A stretch of 64,000 nt of DNA from Arthrobacter sp. SLBN-122 (GTDB lineage Bacteria; Actinomycetota; Actinomycetes; Actinomycetales; Micrococcaceae): positions 4,340,001-4,404,000 of the forward strand of contig NZ_VFMS01000001.1 in NCBI RefSeq assembly GCF_006715165.1. The letters are read 5' to 3'. The translations under genes and the position numbers were made by a program. Position 1 is the first letter of the stretch; the number at the start of each line of letters is the position of its first letter. Under the pieces are notes generated by a model, which saw nothing but the letters and a program-made list of their open reading frames with translations, was not told the DNA's origin and ran no database searches. Of this stretch, positions 8,511-15,517 are shown piece by piece.

Positions 8511-9761
8511 ATGCACGAATCAAAGCGCCCATTTCGCGGGCCTACCCACTTAGAACGTCTCCCTCGGAGCGGTGGTCAAATTCATAAGCGAAGCCGAATG
8601 ACAGCATGGGCTGCCTGCGTTGCGGCAGTCGCGTTCGTCGGCGCGGTCGTGTCTGCCGTCCCGGCGCAAGCGGTCACCGGCTACCACGTTGTTGTCGGCT
8701 CTCTCGGCGTCAACGCTCGCTCCGGCCCAGGAACGGGATACTCGATCGTGGGCAAGCTCTACAACGGCCAAGCCATCGACATTGCTTGTCAGACCAAGGG
8801 GAGCTTGGTCGGCGTAGGGCTTCCAGGTACGCCTACAGACGTCTGGGACCAGCTAACCAATGGCTGGTTCATCGCTGACTACTACACGTCCACAACTGGG
8901 CTGAATGGAAGCTACACCCCGGGCATTCCGCAATGCGGGGCGGCACCGCCCCCACCACCACCGACGCCTCCTGTATCTCACCAACCATTGGACGGGTGCG
9001 CCCAAGTGAGGGTTGTGGGGGTCCGCGGCTCCGGAGAGGCGCTTTTCCAAACGGATGCTTATGGACGCCCCACGAACGTCTTGGCCAACAAAGGGCTAGG
9101 ACCGGGGGTGGAGAACTTTTACGACAACCTCAACGGCGACCTGCACAGCGGCATTGCAGTAGACGTTCGGTCACACGAAATTCAATACGATGCCATACCA
9201 GTTCCGATGGGATGGGGGATCCTGGCTGGAGTATGGAATGGCTACTACGCCTCCTACCTAAGCGGCGTTCAATACGGCGTAAATCTCCTGTCCGCCTATG
9301 TGCAAGACCATCTGGACAACTGCAAGTCAGAGCATTTGATCCTGGCGGGCTACTCTCAGGGTGCGGACGTCGTTCACCAGGTCTGGAATACGTTCACAGC
9401 TACTGGCAACGCCGGACTGGATCGGACACGCGGCCGACTCGACGGCGTCGTACTTTTCGCCGACCCTAGATTCAATCCCTATCAAAAGAACGCCATACCA
9501 GCTCTCAGCTTGGATGAAGGGTCGTTCGCCAGCAACATATCATCCTATGGAATCTACGCCGGAGTGCCCGGGACCGGGCCTGTGAACTGGTTCGCAGGCC
9601 AAGAGGTCTATCACTTCATGAAGTCCTATTGCGACTTCAACGACCCCGTGTGCAACGGCGGCTTTTCGGTCGATGTCCACACTAACTACGTGGGCAGGCG
9701 CGTTACGGCTGACGCAGGCCATTCGCTGTCCCGTTGGCTGGTTGGGCACTATTTCCACTAA
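8511..9761 (+). CDS. Secreted cutinase-family hydrolase with an N-terminal SH3b-like domain
   Basis: Predicted 416 residues. After a basic leader comes a signal peptide (MTAWAACVAAVAFVGAVV, cleaved near AQAVTG). A bacterial SH3-type domain follows (LGVNARSGPGTGYSIVGKL, then WFIADYY), then a Pro-rich linker of about 12 residues (PPPPPPTPP), then a cutinase-like alpha/beta-hydrolase with VRGSGE and the nucleophile elbow GYSQG near residue 280. Such enzymes cleave esters outside the cell. The true start may be the inner ATG at 8598, directly before the signal peptide; neither start has a strong ribosome-binding site. The SH3b plus cutinase architecture suggests wall attachment. Confidence 0.85.
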   Translation: MHESKRPFRGPTHLERLPRSGGQIHKRSRMTAWAACVAAVAFVGAVVSAVPAQAVTGYHVVVGSLGVNARSGPGTGYSIVGKLYNGQAIDIACQTKGSLVGVGLPGTPTDVWDQLTNGWFIADYYTSTTGLNGSYTPGIPQCGAAPPPPPPTPPVSHQPLDGCAQVRVVGVRGSGEALFQTDAYGRPTNVLANKGLGPGVENFYDNLNGDLHSGIAVDVRSHEIQYDAIPVPMGWGILAGVWNGYYASYLSGVQYGVNLLSAYVQDHLDNCKSEHLILAGYSQGADVVHQVWNTFTATGNAGLDRTRGRLDGVVLFADPRFNPYQKNAIPALSLDEGSFASNISSYGIYAGVPGTGPVNWFAGQEVYHFMKSYCDFNDPVCNGGFSVDVHTNYVGRRVTADAGHSLSRWLVGHYFH

Positions 9762-9823
9762 CCAACTGCGGCAGATTCCGGTGTGAAGCAGAGACCCCTC
9801 CTCTATCGCGAGCAAGGTGTCTA

Positions 9824-9863
9824 GAGAAGGCCCCTCCTGAGAAAGACCTGGACGGGCCTTCTC
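9824..9863 (+). terminator. Perfect 10-bp hairpin, probable terminator
   Basis: GAGAAGGCCC (9824-9833) and GGGCCTTCTC (9854-9863) form a perfect stem around a 20-base loop, 60 bp behind the cutinase stop and before the next gene. There is no long T tail, so it may act as a factor-assisted terminator. Confidence 0.55.
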
Positions 9864-9887
9864 CCTGCCCTGACTAACATTGCCCTG

Positions 9888-10190
9888 ATGCCTACCCTCA
9901 AATTCAAGCTCGACGGCGTCCCCCGCGAGCTCGAATGGACGCAACCCGGCTTCACCGGGAAGGACGTCCACCGCTGCACCTACGGGCAGGAACCGAAGGT
10001 CATAGCAACCTTCACGCTCACCGACGGGAGCACCATCGAGGTCCACGGTATCGCCGAGCACTGGACCAAGGACGAGGTAGTGGTCTGCTGGACCGCTGAC
10101 GAAGCTCAGCACTGCAAAGTCTGGACGCTGACCGGGAATGTCCGGCGTCCAGACGAAGGCGAGTGGAAGGGGCGCTTTGTCCCCCGCTGA
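9888..10190 (+). CDS. Small hypothetical protein
   Basis: Predicted 100 residues, soluble. The pattern of short beta strands (LKFKLDGVPRELEW, VIATFTLTDGSTIEVHG) and several Trp residues suggests a compact beta domain. The start ATG follows the terminator of the cutinase gene. No family recognised; codon use is ordinary for the region. Confidence 0.6.
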   Translation: MPTLKFKLDGVPRELEWTQPGFTGKDVHRCTYGQEPKVIATFTLTDGSTIEVHGIAEHWTKDEVVVCWTADEAQHCKVWTLTGNVRRPDEGEWKGRFVPR

Positions 10191-10195
10191 CGCGG

Positions 10196-10312
10196 CTACT
10201 TCACGGTAATCAGGATCGCGTAGGCCATGACGTACACCAGTGGCGCCATGACGGCGACGATAGCGGTAGTTGAGTCCTGGCTCTGACGGTTGGAGCGGCG
10301 CTTTTTCGCCAT
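10196..10312 (-). CDS. Small membrane protein, 38 residues
   Basis: ATG at 10312, TAG at 10196-10198. The product begins MAKKRRSNRQSQDS, a basic cytosolic head, followed by one hydrophobic helix (TAIVAVMAPLVYVMAYAILI) and a short VTK-like tail. Such a layout fits a single-pass small membrane protein. It lies convergent to the preceding gene and divergent from the tiny membrane protein at 10365. The ribosome-binding site is weak, so the call rests on composition. Confidence 0.45.
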   Translation of the reverse strand: MAKKRRSNRQSQDSTTAIVAVMAPLVYVMAYAILITVK

Positions 10313-10364
10313 ATAGGGCACGAACCTCGCGTAGCCTTGGGGCATCGACTATCTGGGGGTAGCA

Positions 10365-10529
10365 ATGACTTTGAGTCCGGCTGTCGGCATTTTGGGCGTC
10401 CTGTACGCCGTCTTCACGATCACGTTGGCCATCCTGGCGGTCTACGCCCTGGTGCTGGTCATTATTTTCCTACGGCTGCGGATCGCCGAATTGAAGCGGA
10501 CCACGAAGGCTGAAAGTTCCGGGTCATGA
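10365..10529 (+). CDS. Tiny membrane protein, HA module copy 1
   Basis: Predicted 54 residues: about 35 hydrophobic residues (VGILGVLYAVFTITLAILAV then ALVLVIIFL) followed by a basic RLRIAELKR tail. A close paralogue is encoded at 18596 in the same position relative to an HA-domain gene, which supports it being real. The ATG is preceded by GGGGGTAGCA, and the leader CCTCGCGTAGCCT is conserved in both copies. The HA gene begins 16 bp later. It probably spans the membrane once or as a hairpin; the function is unknown. Confidence 0.75.
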   Translation: MTLSPAVGILGVLYAVFTITLAILAVYALVLVIIFLRLRIAELKRTTKAESSGS

Positions 10530-10545
10530 GCAGGGGCTTCGGCTG

Positions 10546-11205
10546 ATGGCCCTGGCCAAGCGCCCGGCCCCGAACCCGGAGTGGGTGGAGATGTATCGGA
10601 GCGGCATCCCGGTCACCAGGATTTCCGTCGTCACCGGAGTCGCGCGGTCGGTGATCCGGTATCACTTGGCAAAGGCCGCCGAACAGGACGGGGGCCTCCG
10701 CGTCGCGCACAGTGCCGCCGCAGTACCCCCGTCGACTCGGCCTACCGTCGCTGGCCGCCGCAACCTGGAGGACGTCCTGGCGTTCTACAAGGGGGAAGGC
10801 CGGCGCCCTTTCCACCGCCGCTCGGCCCGGGAATCTGCCCTCGCTGCCTGGCTGGTACGACGACGGGAAGAGACAGCGGCCGGCAGCCTCTCCCCCGTTT
10901 ATGCCGCGGCCTTGGATACCATTCCCGACTGGCGGGACTACCCGACCAAACGGGACGCCGACGCCGCCCGCTGGGCACAACGCCTGGGCGAAGTCGCCGC
11001 TCGGCGGGCCGCCGGGAAGGACTGGCCCCGGCACAACAAAACCGAAGACCAGGACGAGCGCACCCTCGGGGTGTGGCTGCACACCCAGCGCATCGACGCC
11101 CGGGCCGGGAAACTCACCGCGGCCAAGAAGAAGCAGCTCAACGATGTCATTCCCGGGTGGCGTGAGGGCCGGGTCCGGCGCGGCCGCAACAGCCTCCTGC
11201 CCTGA
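10546..11205 (+). CDS. HTH protein with two helicase-associated (HA) repeats, module copy 1
   Basis: Predicted 219 residues. The N-terminal 50 residues contain a homeodomain-like HTH (IPVTRISVVTGVARSVIRYH). Two HA-type three-helix repeats follow: about 70-130 (LEDVLAFYKGEGRRPF to DTIPDW) and about 145-205 (RLGEVAARRAAGKDWPRHN to NDVIPGW), ending in a basic tail. HA repeats are DNA-binding modules usually attached to DEAD-box helicases; here no helicase is present. A 60-70 percent similar protein lies at 18783. A sequence-specific DNA-binding role is inferred. Confidence 0.85.
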   Translation: MALAKRPAPNPEWVEMYRSGIPVTRISVVTGVARSVIRYHLAKAAEQDGGLRVAHSAAAVPPSTRPTVAGRRNLEDVLAFYKGEGRRPFHRRSARESALAAWLVRRREETAAGSLSPVYAAALDTIPDWRDYPTKRDADAARWAQRLGEVAARRAAGKDWPRHNKTEDQDERTLGVWLHTQRIDARAGKLTAAKKKQLNDVIPGWREGRVRRGRNSLLP

Positions 11206-11241
11206 AGCCGGCCGTCCTGTGAATAGCCATAAGGTCACCGG

Positions 11242-11493
11242 ATGGGAGACTGCGGGATGGGGAAACTACAGGCAGATCCGTATCTTCGAAGCATCCGGGC
11301 CCAGGTTCTGGGCGTCCTTTTAGGAGTGTGCCTCATCGCGCCGCCCTTGATCCGGCTGGGTGAGGGCCGCTGGACCGGTGTCGACTGGGTCTTCGTCACT
11401 GCCGGCACTGCGTTCGTGATGTTCTGGCTGTCCATGGCGGTTCTCGACTGGAGGGCGCGGCGCAGTAGCACCCAAGAAGGGAGCAGCCGTTGA
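11242..11493 (+). CDS. Two-helix membrane protein, HA module copy 1
   Basis: Predicted 83 residues with two membrane helices (RAQVLGVLLGVCLIAPPLI, then DWVFVTAGTAFVMFWLSMA) and a charged tail. The paralogue at 19501 is nearly identical in the helices and in the linker EGRWTGVDWVF. The start at 11242 and the inner ATG at 11257 are both conserved as possible starts (ATG or GTG, GGN, GAY/AAC, TGC, GGG, ATG). It sits 36 bp behind the HA-domain gene, so it is likely in the same transcript. Confidence 0.75.
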   Translation: MGDCGMGKLQADPYLRSIRAQVLGVLLGVCLIAPPLIRLGEGRWTGVDWVFVTAGTAFVMFWLSMAVLDWRARRSSTQEGSSR

Positions 11494-11529
11494 TGGGCGG
11501 CCGGGGTGGACGACGAGTCCAGGCCGCGG

Positions 11530-11575
11530 GAATATGAGGGAGACGATCAGCTACCGACCGGAGGAGGACACGATG
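11530..11575 (+). pseudogene. Deletion scar: last codons of a gene kept only in module copy 2
   Basis: The 45 bp before the start at 11573 (GAATATGAGGGAGACGATC and on) align with the last 45 bp of the 191-residue gene at 19844-20419, in frame, ending in the shared GGAGGAGGACNCGATGA. The rest of that gene is missing in copy 1. This indicates that copy 1 lost the gene by deletion while keeping the ribosome-binding site of the next gene. Confidence 0.7.
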
Positions 11576-11773
11576 AGCACAGCCTCCAATCAGAGCCGCA
11601 GCGGTGCCCACGCTGCCACTGATGTCGCTTCCGAGGCTCAGGACGAGGACACCCGTGCCATCCAGATCGCCGCCGCGCAGCTCCGACTCGTCACAGATCG
11701 GCGCTTGGGCAAGCAAACCCCGGAATGGGTCAAACAACTGGCGGCCGAGAAGCCGGACTCCCCCGCATCCTGA
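11573..11773 (+). CDS. 66-residue hydrophilic protein, HA module copy 1
   Basis: Start chosen at 11573 because it follows GGAGGAGGACACG and matches the start of the paralogue at 20416. The core DTRAIQIAAAQLRLVTDRRL and KQTPEWVKQLAAEKP is almost identical in both copies, while the first 25 residues differ, so the C-terminal amphipathic helix pair is under selection. Soluble, no known family. It ends module copy 1. Confidence 0.75.
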   Translation: MSTASNQSRSGAHAATDVASEAQDEDTRAIQIAAAQLRLVTDRRLGKQTPEWVKQLAAEKPDSPAS

Positions 11774-11903
11774 CGCCGAGCCGGTCATTTCGCGCCCAAC
11801 TGAGCCCGTCTGACAAGTTGCAGGCGAGCCTTCAGAACATGGCAGGAAAAGTCTGTGGCTTGGCCACGGGGGCTCGGCATGGCCGGAACATGATGTGGGC
11901 CGC

Positions 11904-12119
11904 CTAAGTGAGCGACCGAACGCTATGCATAAAGCGCGACTCTGCGCATTCAGGGGTCAGGCATTCAAGCTGCGCGAGCTTCCATTTCTCGGCTGATGAC
12001 CCTAGATCGGATTTGTTGAAGACGCGCTGCCATGTCGGGTAAGCCATCTCACCGCAGACCGGACAAACTGCCGAGTAGGTCCGTCTCTCCGCCGGCGAAA
12101 ATTCCCGATTGGTCTCCAT
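11904..12119 (-). CDS. Small zinc-ribbon-like protein
   Basis: Predicted 71 residues. CPVCG at about 19-23 and CLTPEC at about 53-58 make two CxxC/CxxxxC knuckles typical of a small zinc ribbon. The N-terminus is charged. No partner or family known. Isolated gene on the minus strand; the start has only a moderate ribosome-binding site. Confidence 0.5.
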   Translation of the reverse strand: METNREFSPAERRTYSAVCPVCGEMAYPTWQRVFNKSDLGSSAEKWKLAQLECLTPECAESRFMHSVRSLT

Positions 12120-12377
12120 CTACCCATGCTAGATCCGCGCATCCATTAATAGGCGCCTTAGAGGTAGGCGAAGAAGGCGCCGGATCTGGCACGAGTTGAG
12201 CTTGCAAACCCATCTCATCAATGACCGGACCGGGAAACGCACTGCGCCCCGAAGAGAAGCAGCCGAACACATGCTAAAAGGGGCACCCCTATAGCAAAAG
12301 GGGGTGTCAGATGCCTTGAAGATAGGCCTCAGCCGGCGTAATTTTTTCCCATCACTCGTCTCCATTGGGGTGGCGCT
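12120..12377. other. Gap with a possible, very weak HA relic
   Basis: A plus-strand frame through 12145-12275 reads THLINDRTGKRTAPREE, faintly recalling the QRIxxRAGKLTxAxxE part of HA repeats. Similarity is too low to call a gene. The promoter of the lipoprotein at 12378 should lie here. Confidence 0.25.
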
Positions 12378-13361
12378 ATGGACAGCGATCTTTATGAGCT
12401 GGAGAGAAATCGGGCGGAGCGCCTTCATCAATGCATCGGTCCTAGGCGTCTTCTTGCCGCTTGCGCAGCTTTGATGCTGGCCGTTCAGTTGTGCGCATGC
12501 AACGGCGGTGGCGGAAGTGGGGGGCAGCAGCCGCCCCAAGACTACGGCGATAGCGGGTCTCGAGCCAGCGCGCCAGCACCCTATGTCCCCGCGCCGGCCG
12601 TAAGCACGCCGGCGGCAATGATTCCCGATACAGGATGTACTTCCGAGTGGCCGCGAAGGGAACAGCCCGTTGCGCAGACCCCGGAGGGGCGCAAATACGT
12701 CGAACTTATTGTGGCCTGCGCGAACGATACGACGGGATCAGTCTCGCTGACCAATAAGAGCGACATGGTATGGGTGTTCTATTCAAATCCTCCCGTTTAC
12801 CCGTCTCAGGTAGCCGCCGAGCCTAAAGTCCAAGAGTTTCACGCCTTGGCATCGGCGGGCATGTACGCCTATAGCTTCATGGCCCCATCCGAAACAATCC
12901 GTGTCGACTCGCCACCCGACTCGTTCGAATGGGCCATCCACCCTGATCTCAGCTTGGCTTGGATGACCAACGAATTCGTGCTCAAGCAAGCCGCTGCCGC
13001 ACTCAAGAAGGGCGCAACGTCCGGCTCCGCCGTTCGCAAAGCTGTATGGGATTGCACGAAAGCTGTCTATGACGCTGCTGTGAAGGTCCCAAGAGTCCTT
13101 TCCCCTCAGTACGACCCTGGGGAACTGCTGAAACAAGGACTTGGCGTAGCGACGTCATCGGGGACATGCGGAGCATCTTGGGCAGCCGCTGAAAAGGAAG
13201 CCGCCGCGATTGCCGCTCCCCTCCCCACTTTCAAGCAAGTGGGTGAAGACGCACGCAATGCCTTGAAAGGCTCTGGGGAGCTCGCCCAAAAGTCTGAGGG
13301 CCTGCTGGAGGGGTTGGCGGCAACCGCTAAATCAATTTGCAAGGCCAGCCCCCGTTGCTAG
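12378..13361 (+). CDS. Putative lipoprotein of unknown function
   Basis: Predicted 327 residues. The N-terminus has a hydrophobic signal (LLAACAALMLAVQL) ending in a lipobox-like LCAC, followed by a Gly/Ser/Pro-rich linker and a domain with several Cys (TGCTSEW, VACAND, VWDCTK, SGTCGASW, ISKC-like end). This fits an exported, lipid-anchored protein. The signal is preceded by about 25 residues, so an internal start is possible although none has a clear ribosome-binding site. No family recognised. Confidence 0.65.
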   Translation: MDSDLYELERNRAERLHQCIGPRRLLAACAALMLAVQLCACNGGGGSGGQQPPQDYGDSGSRASAPAPYVPAPAVSTPAAMIPDTGCTSEWPRREQPVAQTPEGRKYVELIVACANDTTGSVSLTNKSDMVWVFYSNPPVYPSQVAAEPKVQEFHALASAGMYAYSFMAPSETIRVDSPPDSFEWAIHPDLSLAWMTNEFVLKQAAAALKKGATSGSAVRKAVWDCTKAVYDAAVKVPRVLSPQYDPGELLKQGLGVATSSGTCGASWAAAEKEAAAIAAPLPTFKQVGEDARNALKGSGELAQKSEGLLEGLAATAKSICKASPRC

Positions 13362-13397
13362 TCGGGAAAGTCTGACTACTCCTCACTTGAGAAACAC

Positions 13398-13562
13398 CTA
13401 CTCAGCCTCCGGGCACGCGTCCTCGAGATGGCCGGCAGCAATCCGCTCAGCGGTGCGCCGGTACGCCTGCTCGATGTAGTTCTCGACATCCTGGCGGCCA
13501 ACGCGCGACATGCCGCGGTTATCTTGCCTCGATTCAACCGTGGGGATTGTTCGTTTTGGCAT
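13398..13562 (-). pseudogene. C-terminal half of an excisionase-like gene (copy A), fused to element end
   Basis: ATG at 13562, TAG at 13398-13400, 54 codons. From NRGMSRVGRQDVENYI to the end it matches the C-terminal half of the intact HTH protein at 27510-27761 (RGMWRIGRRDVEDYI, YRRTAERIAAG). The N-terminal HTH is missing. The first 15 codons come from sequence that ends in CGAGGCAAGATAA and is shared with 26373-26475, so the open frame is a chimera of mobile-element end and gene remnant. Whether it is translated is unknown. Confidence 0.7.
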
Positions 13563-13620
13563 CCCACTCGCCGCTCCTACACTTTCTGCGACCGATGTGA
13601 GGGTAAGGCCTGCCGAAGGG
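13519..13620. repeat. Solo end of the TTATCTTGCC-bounded element
   Basis: TTATCTTGCCTCG at 13519-13531 marks the break in the excisionase-like gene. About 100 bp further right (CATCCCACTCGCCGCTCC, GTGAGGGTA, and on to 13620) resembles the left end of the element at 26373. No matching right end (GGCAAGATAA) was found to the right of it other than the one at 27905. Confidence 0.6.
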
Positions 13621-13906
13621 CAAAATGGTCATGAAGACGACTGTTGTCAGTGGTCCAGGAGACCATAATGACCTGCGCTTTCAACCCGGTTCGACAGGCT
13701 GAGGAAGGTCTGGTGGACCCGCGGCACCGGCGGCTTCTCCTGCGATAACAATGAGATCAGCGACGAAGGGATGAACCGGGGCGAATAGGTCGCACTATCC
13801 GGTCACGGGGTCTTGGGCAGGCGATAAGGGGACTCCCACGTTTCGCTGTTGTGTTCACCCTGCCCGTGGGTACGGGACACCCTAAGCTGTCACAGCGCGC
13901 CCGAGG
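13621..13906. other. Gap with no recognised gene
   Basis: No frame with motifs or ribosome-binding site. It follows the solo element end and may hold worn element sequence. Confidence 0.5.
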
Positions 13907-14179
13907 CTATAGCTCTTTAGAGGAGAAGCCGGCTCCCGTCCACTCGATCAGCACTGCCCCATTTCTGCCCTCGTAGCCCTCACCTGTGAGCGCCGCGAGT
14001 TCCAGCGCGCAGCGCTGCGCTTCTGCCTGGCTATTGACTGTGGCAACGCTGGCGAACCGCTGCCCGAAGTTGGCCACGAGGCCCCACACCTTCTCTGCCC
14101 CGACTACGGAAAAGACCTCTACGTTCGTGAGGTTAATTAACATGAACTGGTCACCGACTGCCTTGACGTAAATCTGCAT
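13907..14179 (-). CDS. Small hypothetical protein
   Basis: Predicted 90 residues, soluble. The opening MQIYVKAVGDQFMLINLTNVEVFSVV suggests a beta hairpin; the middle has an Ala-rich helix (SQAEAQRCALELAAL). No family recognised. It may form a pair with the 46-residue frame just upstream. Confidence 0.6.
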   Translation of the reverse strand: MQIYVKAVGDQFMLINLTNVEVFSVVGAEKVWGLVANFGQRFASVATVNSQAEAQRCALELAALTGEGYEGRNGAVLIEWTGAGFSSKEL

Positions 14180-14205
14180 TCGGATAAAGTACCAGCGGCC
14201 GCTGC

Positions 14206-14346
14206 CTACCCTGCTGACGCCGCTCCGAGCGCCCGGCTTTGTGCAGCTGCGTCGGCCGAAGAAAACGAGATGGTGCCAAGTTCTTCCTCCAGCAGGACCT
14301 TCCAGTGGTTGAACATGCTTCCCGCCGGAAGCTGGGGCAGGCGCAT
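14206..14346 (-). CDS. Very small hypothetical protein, 46 residues
   Basis: ATG at 14346, TAG at 14206-14208. The translation has a protein-like opening (MRLPQLPAGSMFNHWKVLLE then EELGTISF) and an Ala-rich end. It lies 27 bp upstream of the 90-residue gene on the same strand. No clear ribosome-binding site; could be a remnant. Confidence 0.35.
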   Translation of the reverse strand: MRLPQLPAGSMFNHWKVLLEEELGTISFSSADAAAQSRALGAASAG

Positions 14347-14623
14347 CTCATATCGGTATCACTCGCCTTGAAAGAAACCCATGTCAGGGTTTAGAGGGCG
14401 CACGGCGTCTTGAAGGGAGCCCTTCCAGCCGCTGCCTCACATACGATCATTTTGGATAATTCACTGCACCCTGGGCGAGGCGCCCTAGGGACGCCTTTCA
14501 CGAATCGCGATCCAACGGCTCGGCAGGGCGCCAGTAACGCCCTTGCTCCTGGTTAGCATGGTAAACCTTGGGGTTATGGATCGCAGTCGGGCCGGCGGCT
14601 AACCTTCTGCCGTCGGCCAGCGC
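14347..14623. other. Gap with no recognised gene
   Basis: Contains a short inverted repeat GAAGGGAGCCCTTC near 14417 but no supported gene. Confidence 0.45.
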
Positions 14624-14797
14624 TCAATCCTCCCGCGTCTGCCTTAGACGACCATCCCGGGCCGCTTCCAGCAGCGTTGTCAGATGCTGCACTTGCTCGG
14701 AAATTTTTTGGAGCTCTAGCTGGACAGGGGCTTCAGCAGCGTCGAGCTCGGCCTGGGTTTTTCCCTACCAGGCTTCGTCCGCGGTGATGCCCTTGCC
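14624..14797 (-). pseudogene. C-terminal remnant of a MerR-type regulator
   Basis: The frame reads KGITADEAW, TAG, then GKTQAELDAAEAPVQLEL and QKISEQVQHLTTLLEAARDG to a stop at 14624. This is the coiled-coil C-terminus usual in MerR regulators that count linker residues of an antiparallel dimer helix. The internal TAG (14765-14767) and the lack of an N-terminal HTH show that it is dead. A TGA lies directly upstream at 14798-14800. Confidence 0.6.
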
Positions 14798-14997
14798 TCA
14801 GCCCTGCTCACAGCGGCCGCCCCGGACCGCATGGCAGTCTACGATCGGCGGGGCCAGACTGGTCTGGAAAAGCTTGGGCTTTCGCTGTCCGCTGCAAAGG
14901 GGCGGTACGGGAGGTACACCGCTGCGAAGACGGCGAGTCAAAATTCACCGGACGGACCTGCACGTAGACTCGGCCGAGAACATCAATTGGGGGAACC

Positions 14998-15495
14998 ATG
15001 ATTCTTAGTAGGAAGCGCACGTGCGAGATGTGCGGGCAGGCGTCGGCGAAGCATGACAGGGATGTCCGATTCCGGCTCCCGGAACCTGTGTTGAACAGTC
15101 CGCAGCAGCACCGGGTTGAAGGTAGCTGGCTGAGCGACCCGGATCCGACCACGGCCGCGCTGATGCAGATCCCGAACATCAGTCCTTTCGTCCGGGCTCT
15201 CCTGCCGGTCAAGCTGCAGGGTGGACATGAGTTCCGGTTCGGCGTGTGGATCGCCATTCATCCGGAAGACCTCCAGCACGCGTGCAGGGTCTGGAACGCC
15301 CCGGAATACGGCGACCTGAAGCTGACCGGGTACCTTGCGAACAAAATACAGCCGTGGGGCCTCTACAAAGTCCCGGTGAACCTCGCCGTTCTGAACCCGG
15401 ACCAGACGCCCTACTGTGTGAGCAGCCCGAACGAGGAGCTGAACGAGGTGCTTACCCAGGAGTGGCCACACGACATCCTCGCCTCTCTGCCTTGA
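14998..15495 (+). CDS. DUF2199 family protein
   Basis: Predicted 165 residues. An N-terminal CEMCG zinc knuckle (about 9-13) is followed by HDRDVRFRLPEPV and later FGVWIAIHPEDLQHACRVW and KIQPWGLYKVPVNLA, which fit DUF2199 proteins (cysteine pair, PLPV-type segment, FxWGVWVxV and W/Y pattern). Cytosolic; function of the family unknown. No obvious operon partner. Confidence 0.75.
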   Translation: MILSRKRTCEMCGQASAKHDRDVRFRLPEPVLNSPQQHRVEGSWLSDPDPTTAALMQIPNISPFVRALLPVKLQGGHEFRFGVWIAIHPEDLQHACRVWNAPEYGDLKLTGYLANKIQPWGLYKVPVNLAVLNPDQTPYCVSSPNEELNEVLTQEWPHDILASLP

Positions 15496-15517
15496 CACCC
15501 GGCCCCGGCCACCGTCC

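Noticed and set aside
12129..12280. Possible further HA-repeat relic
   Set aside because: Only about a dozen residues resemble the repeat and the flanks do not; not distinguishable from chance without an alignment score.
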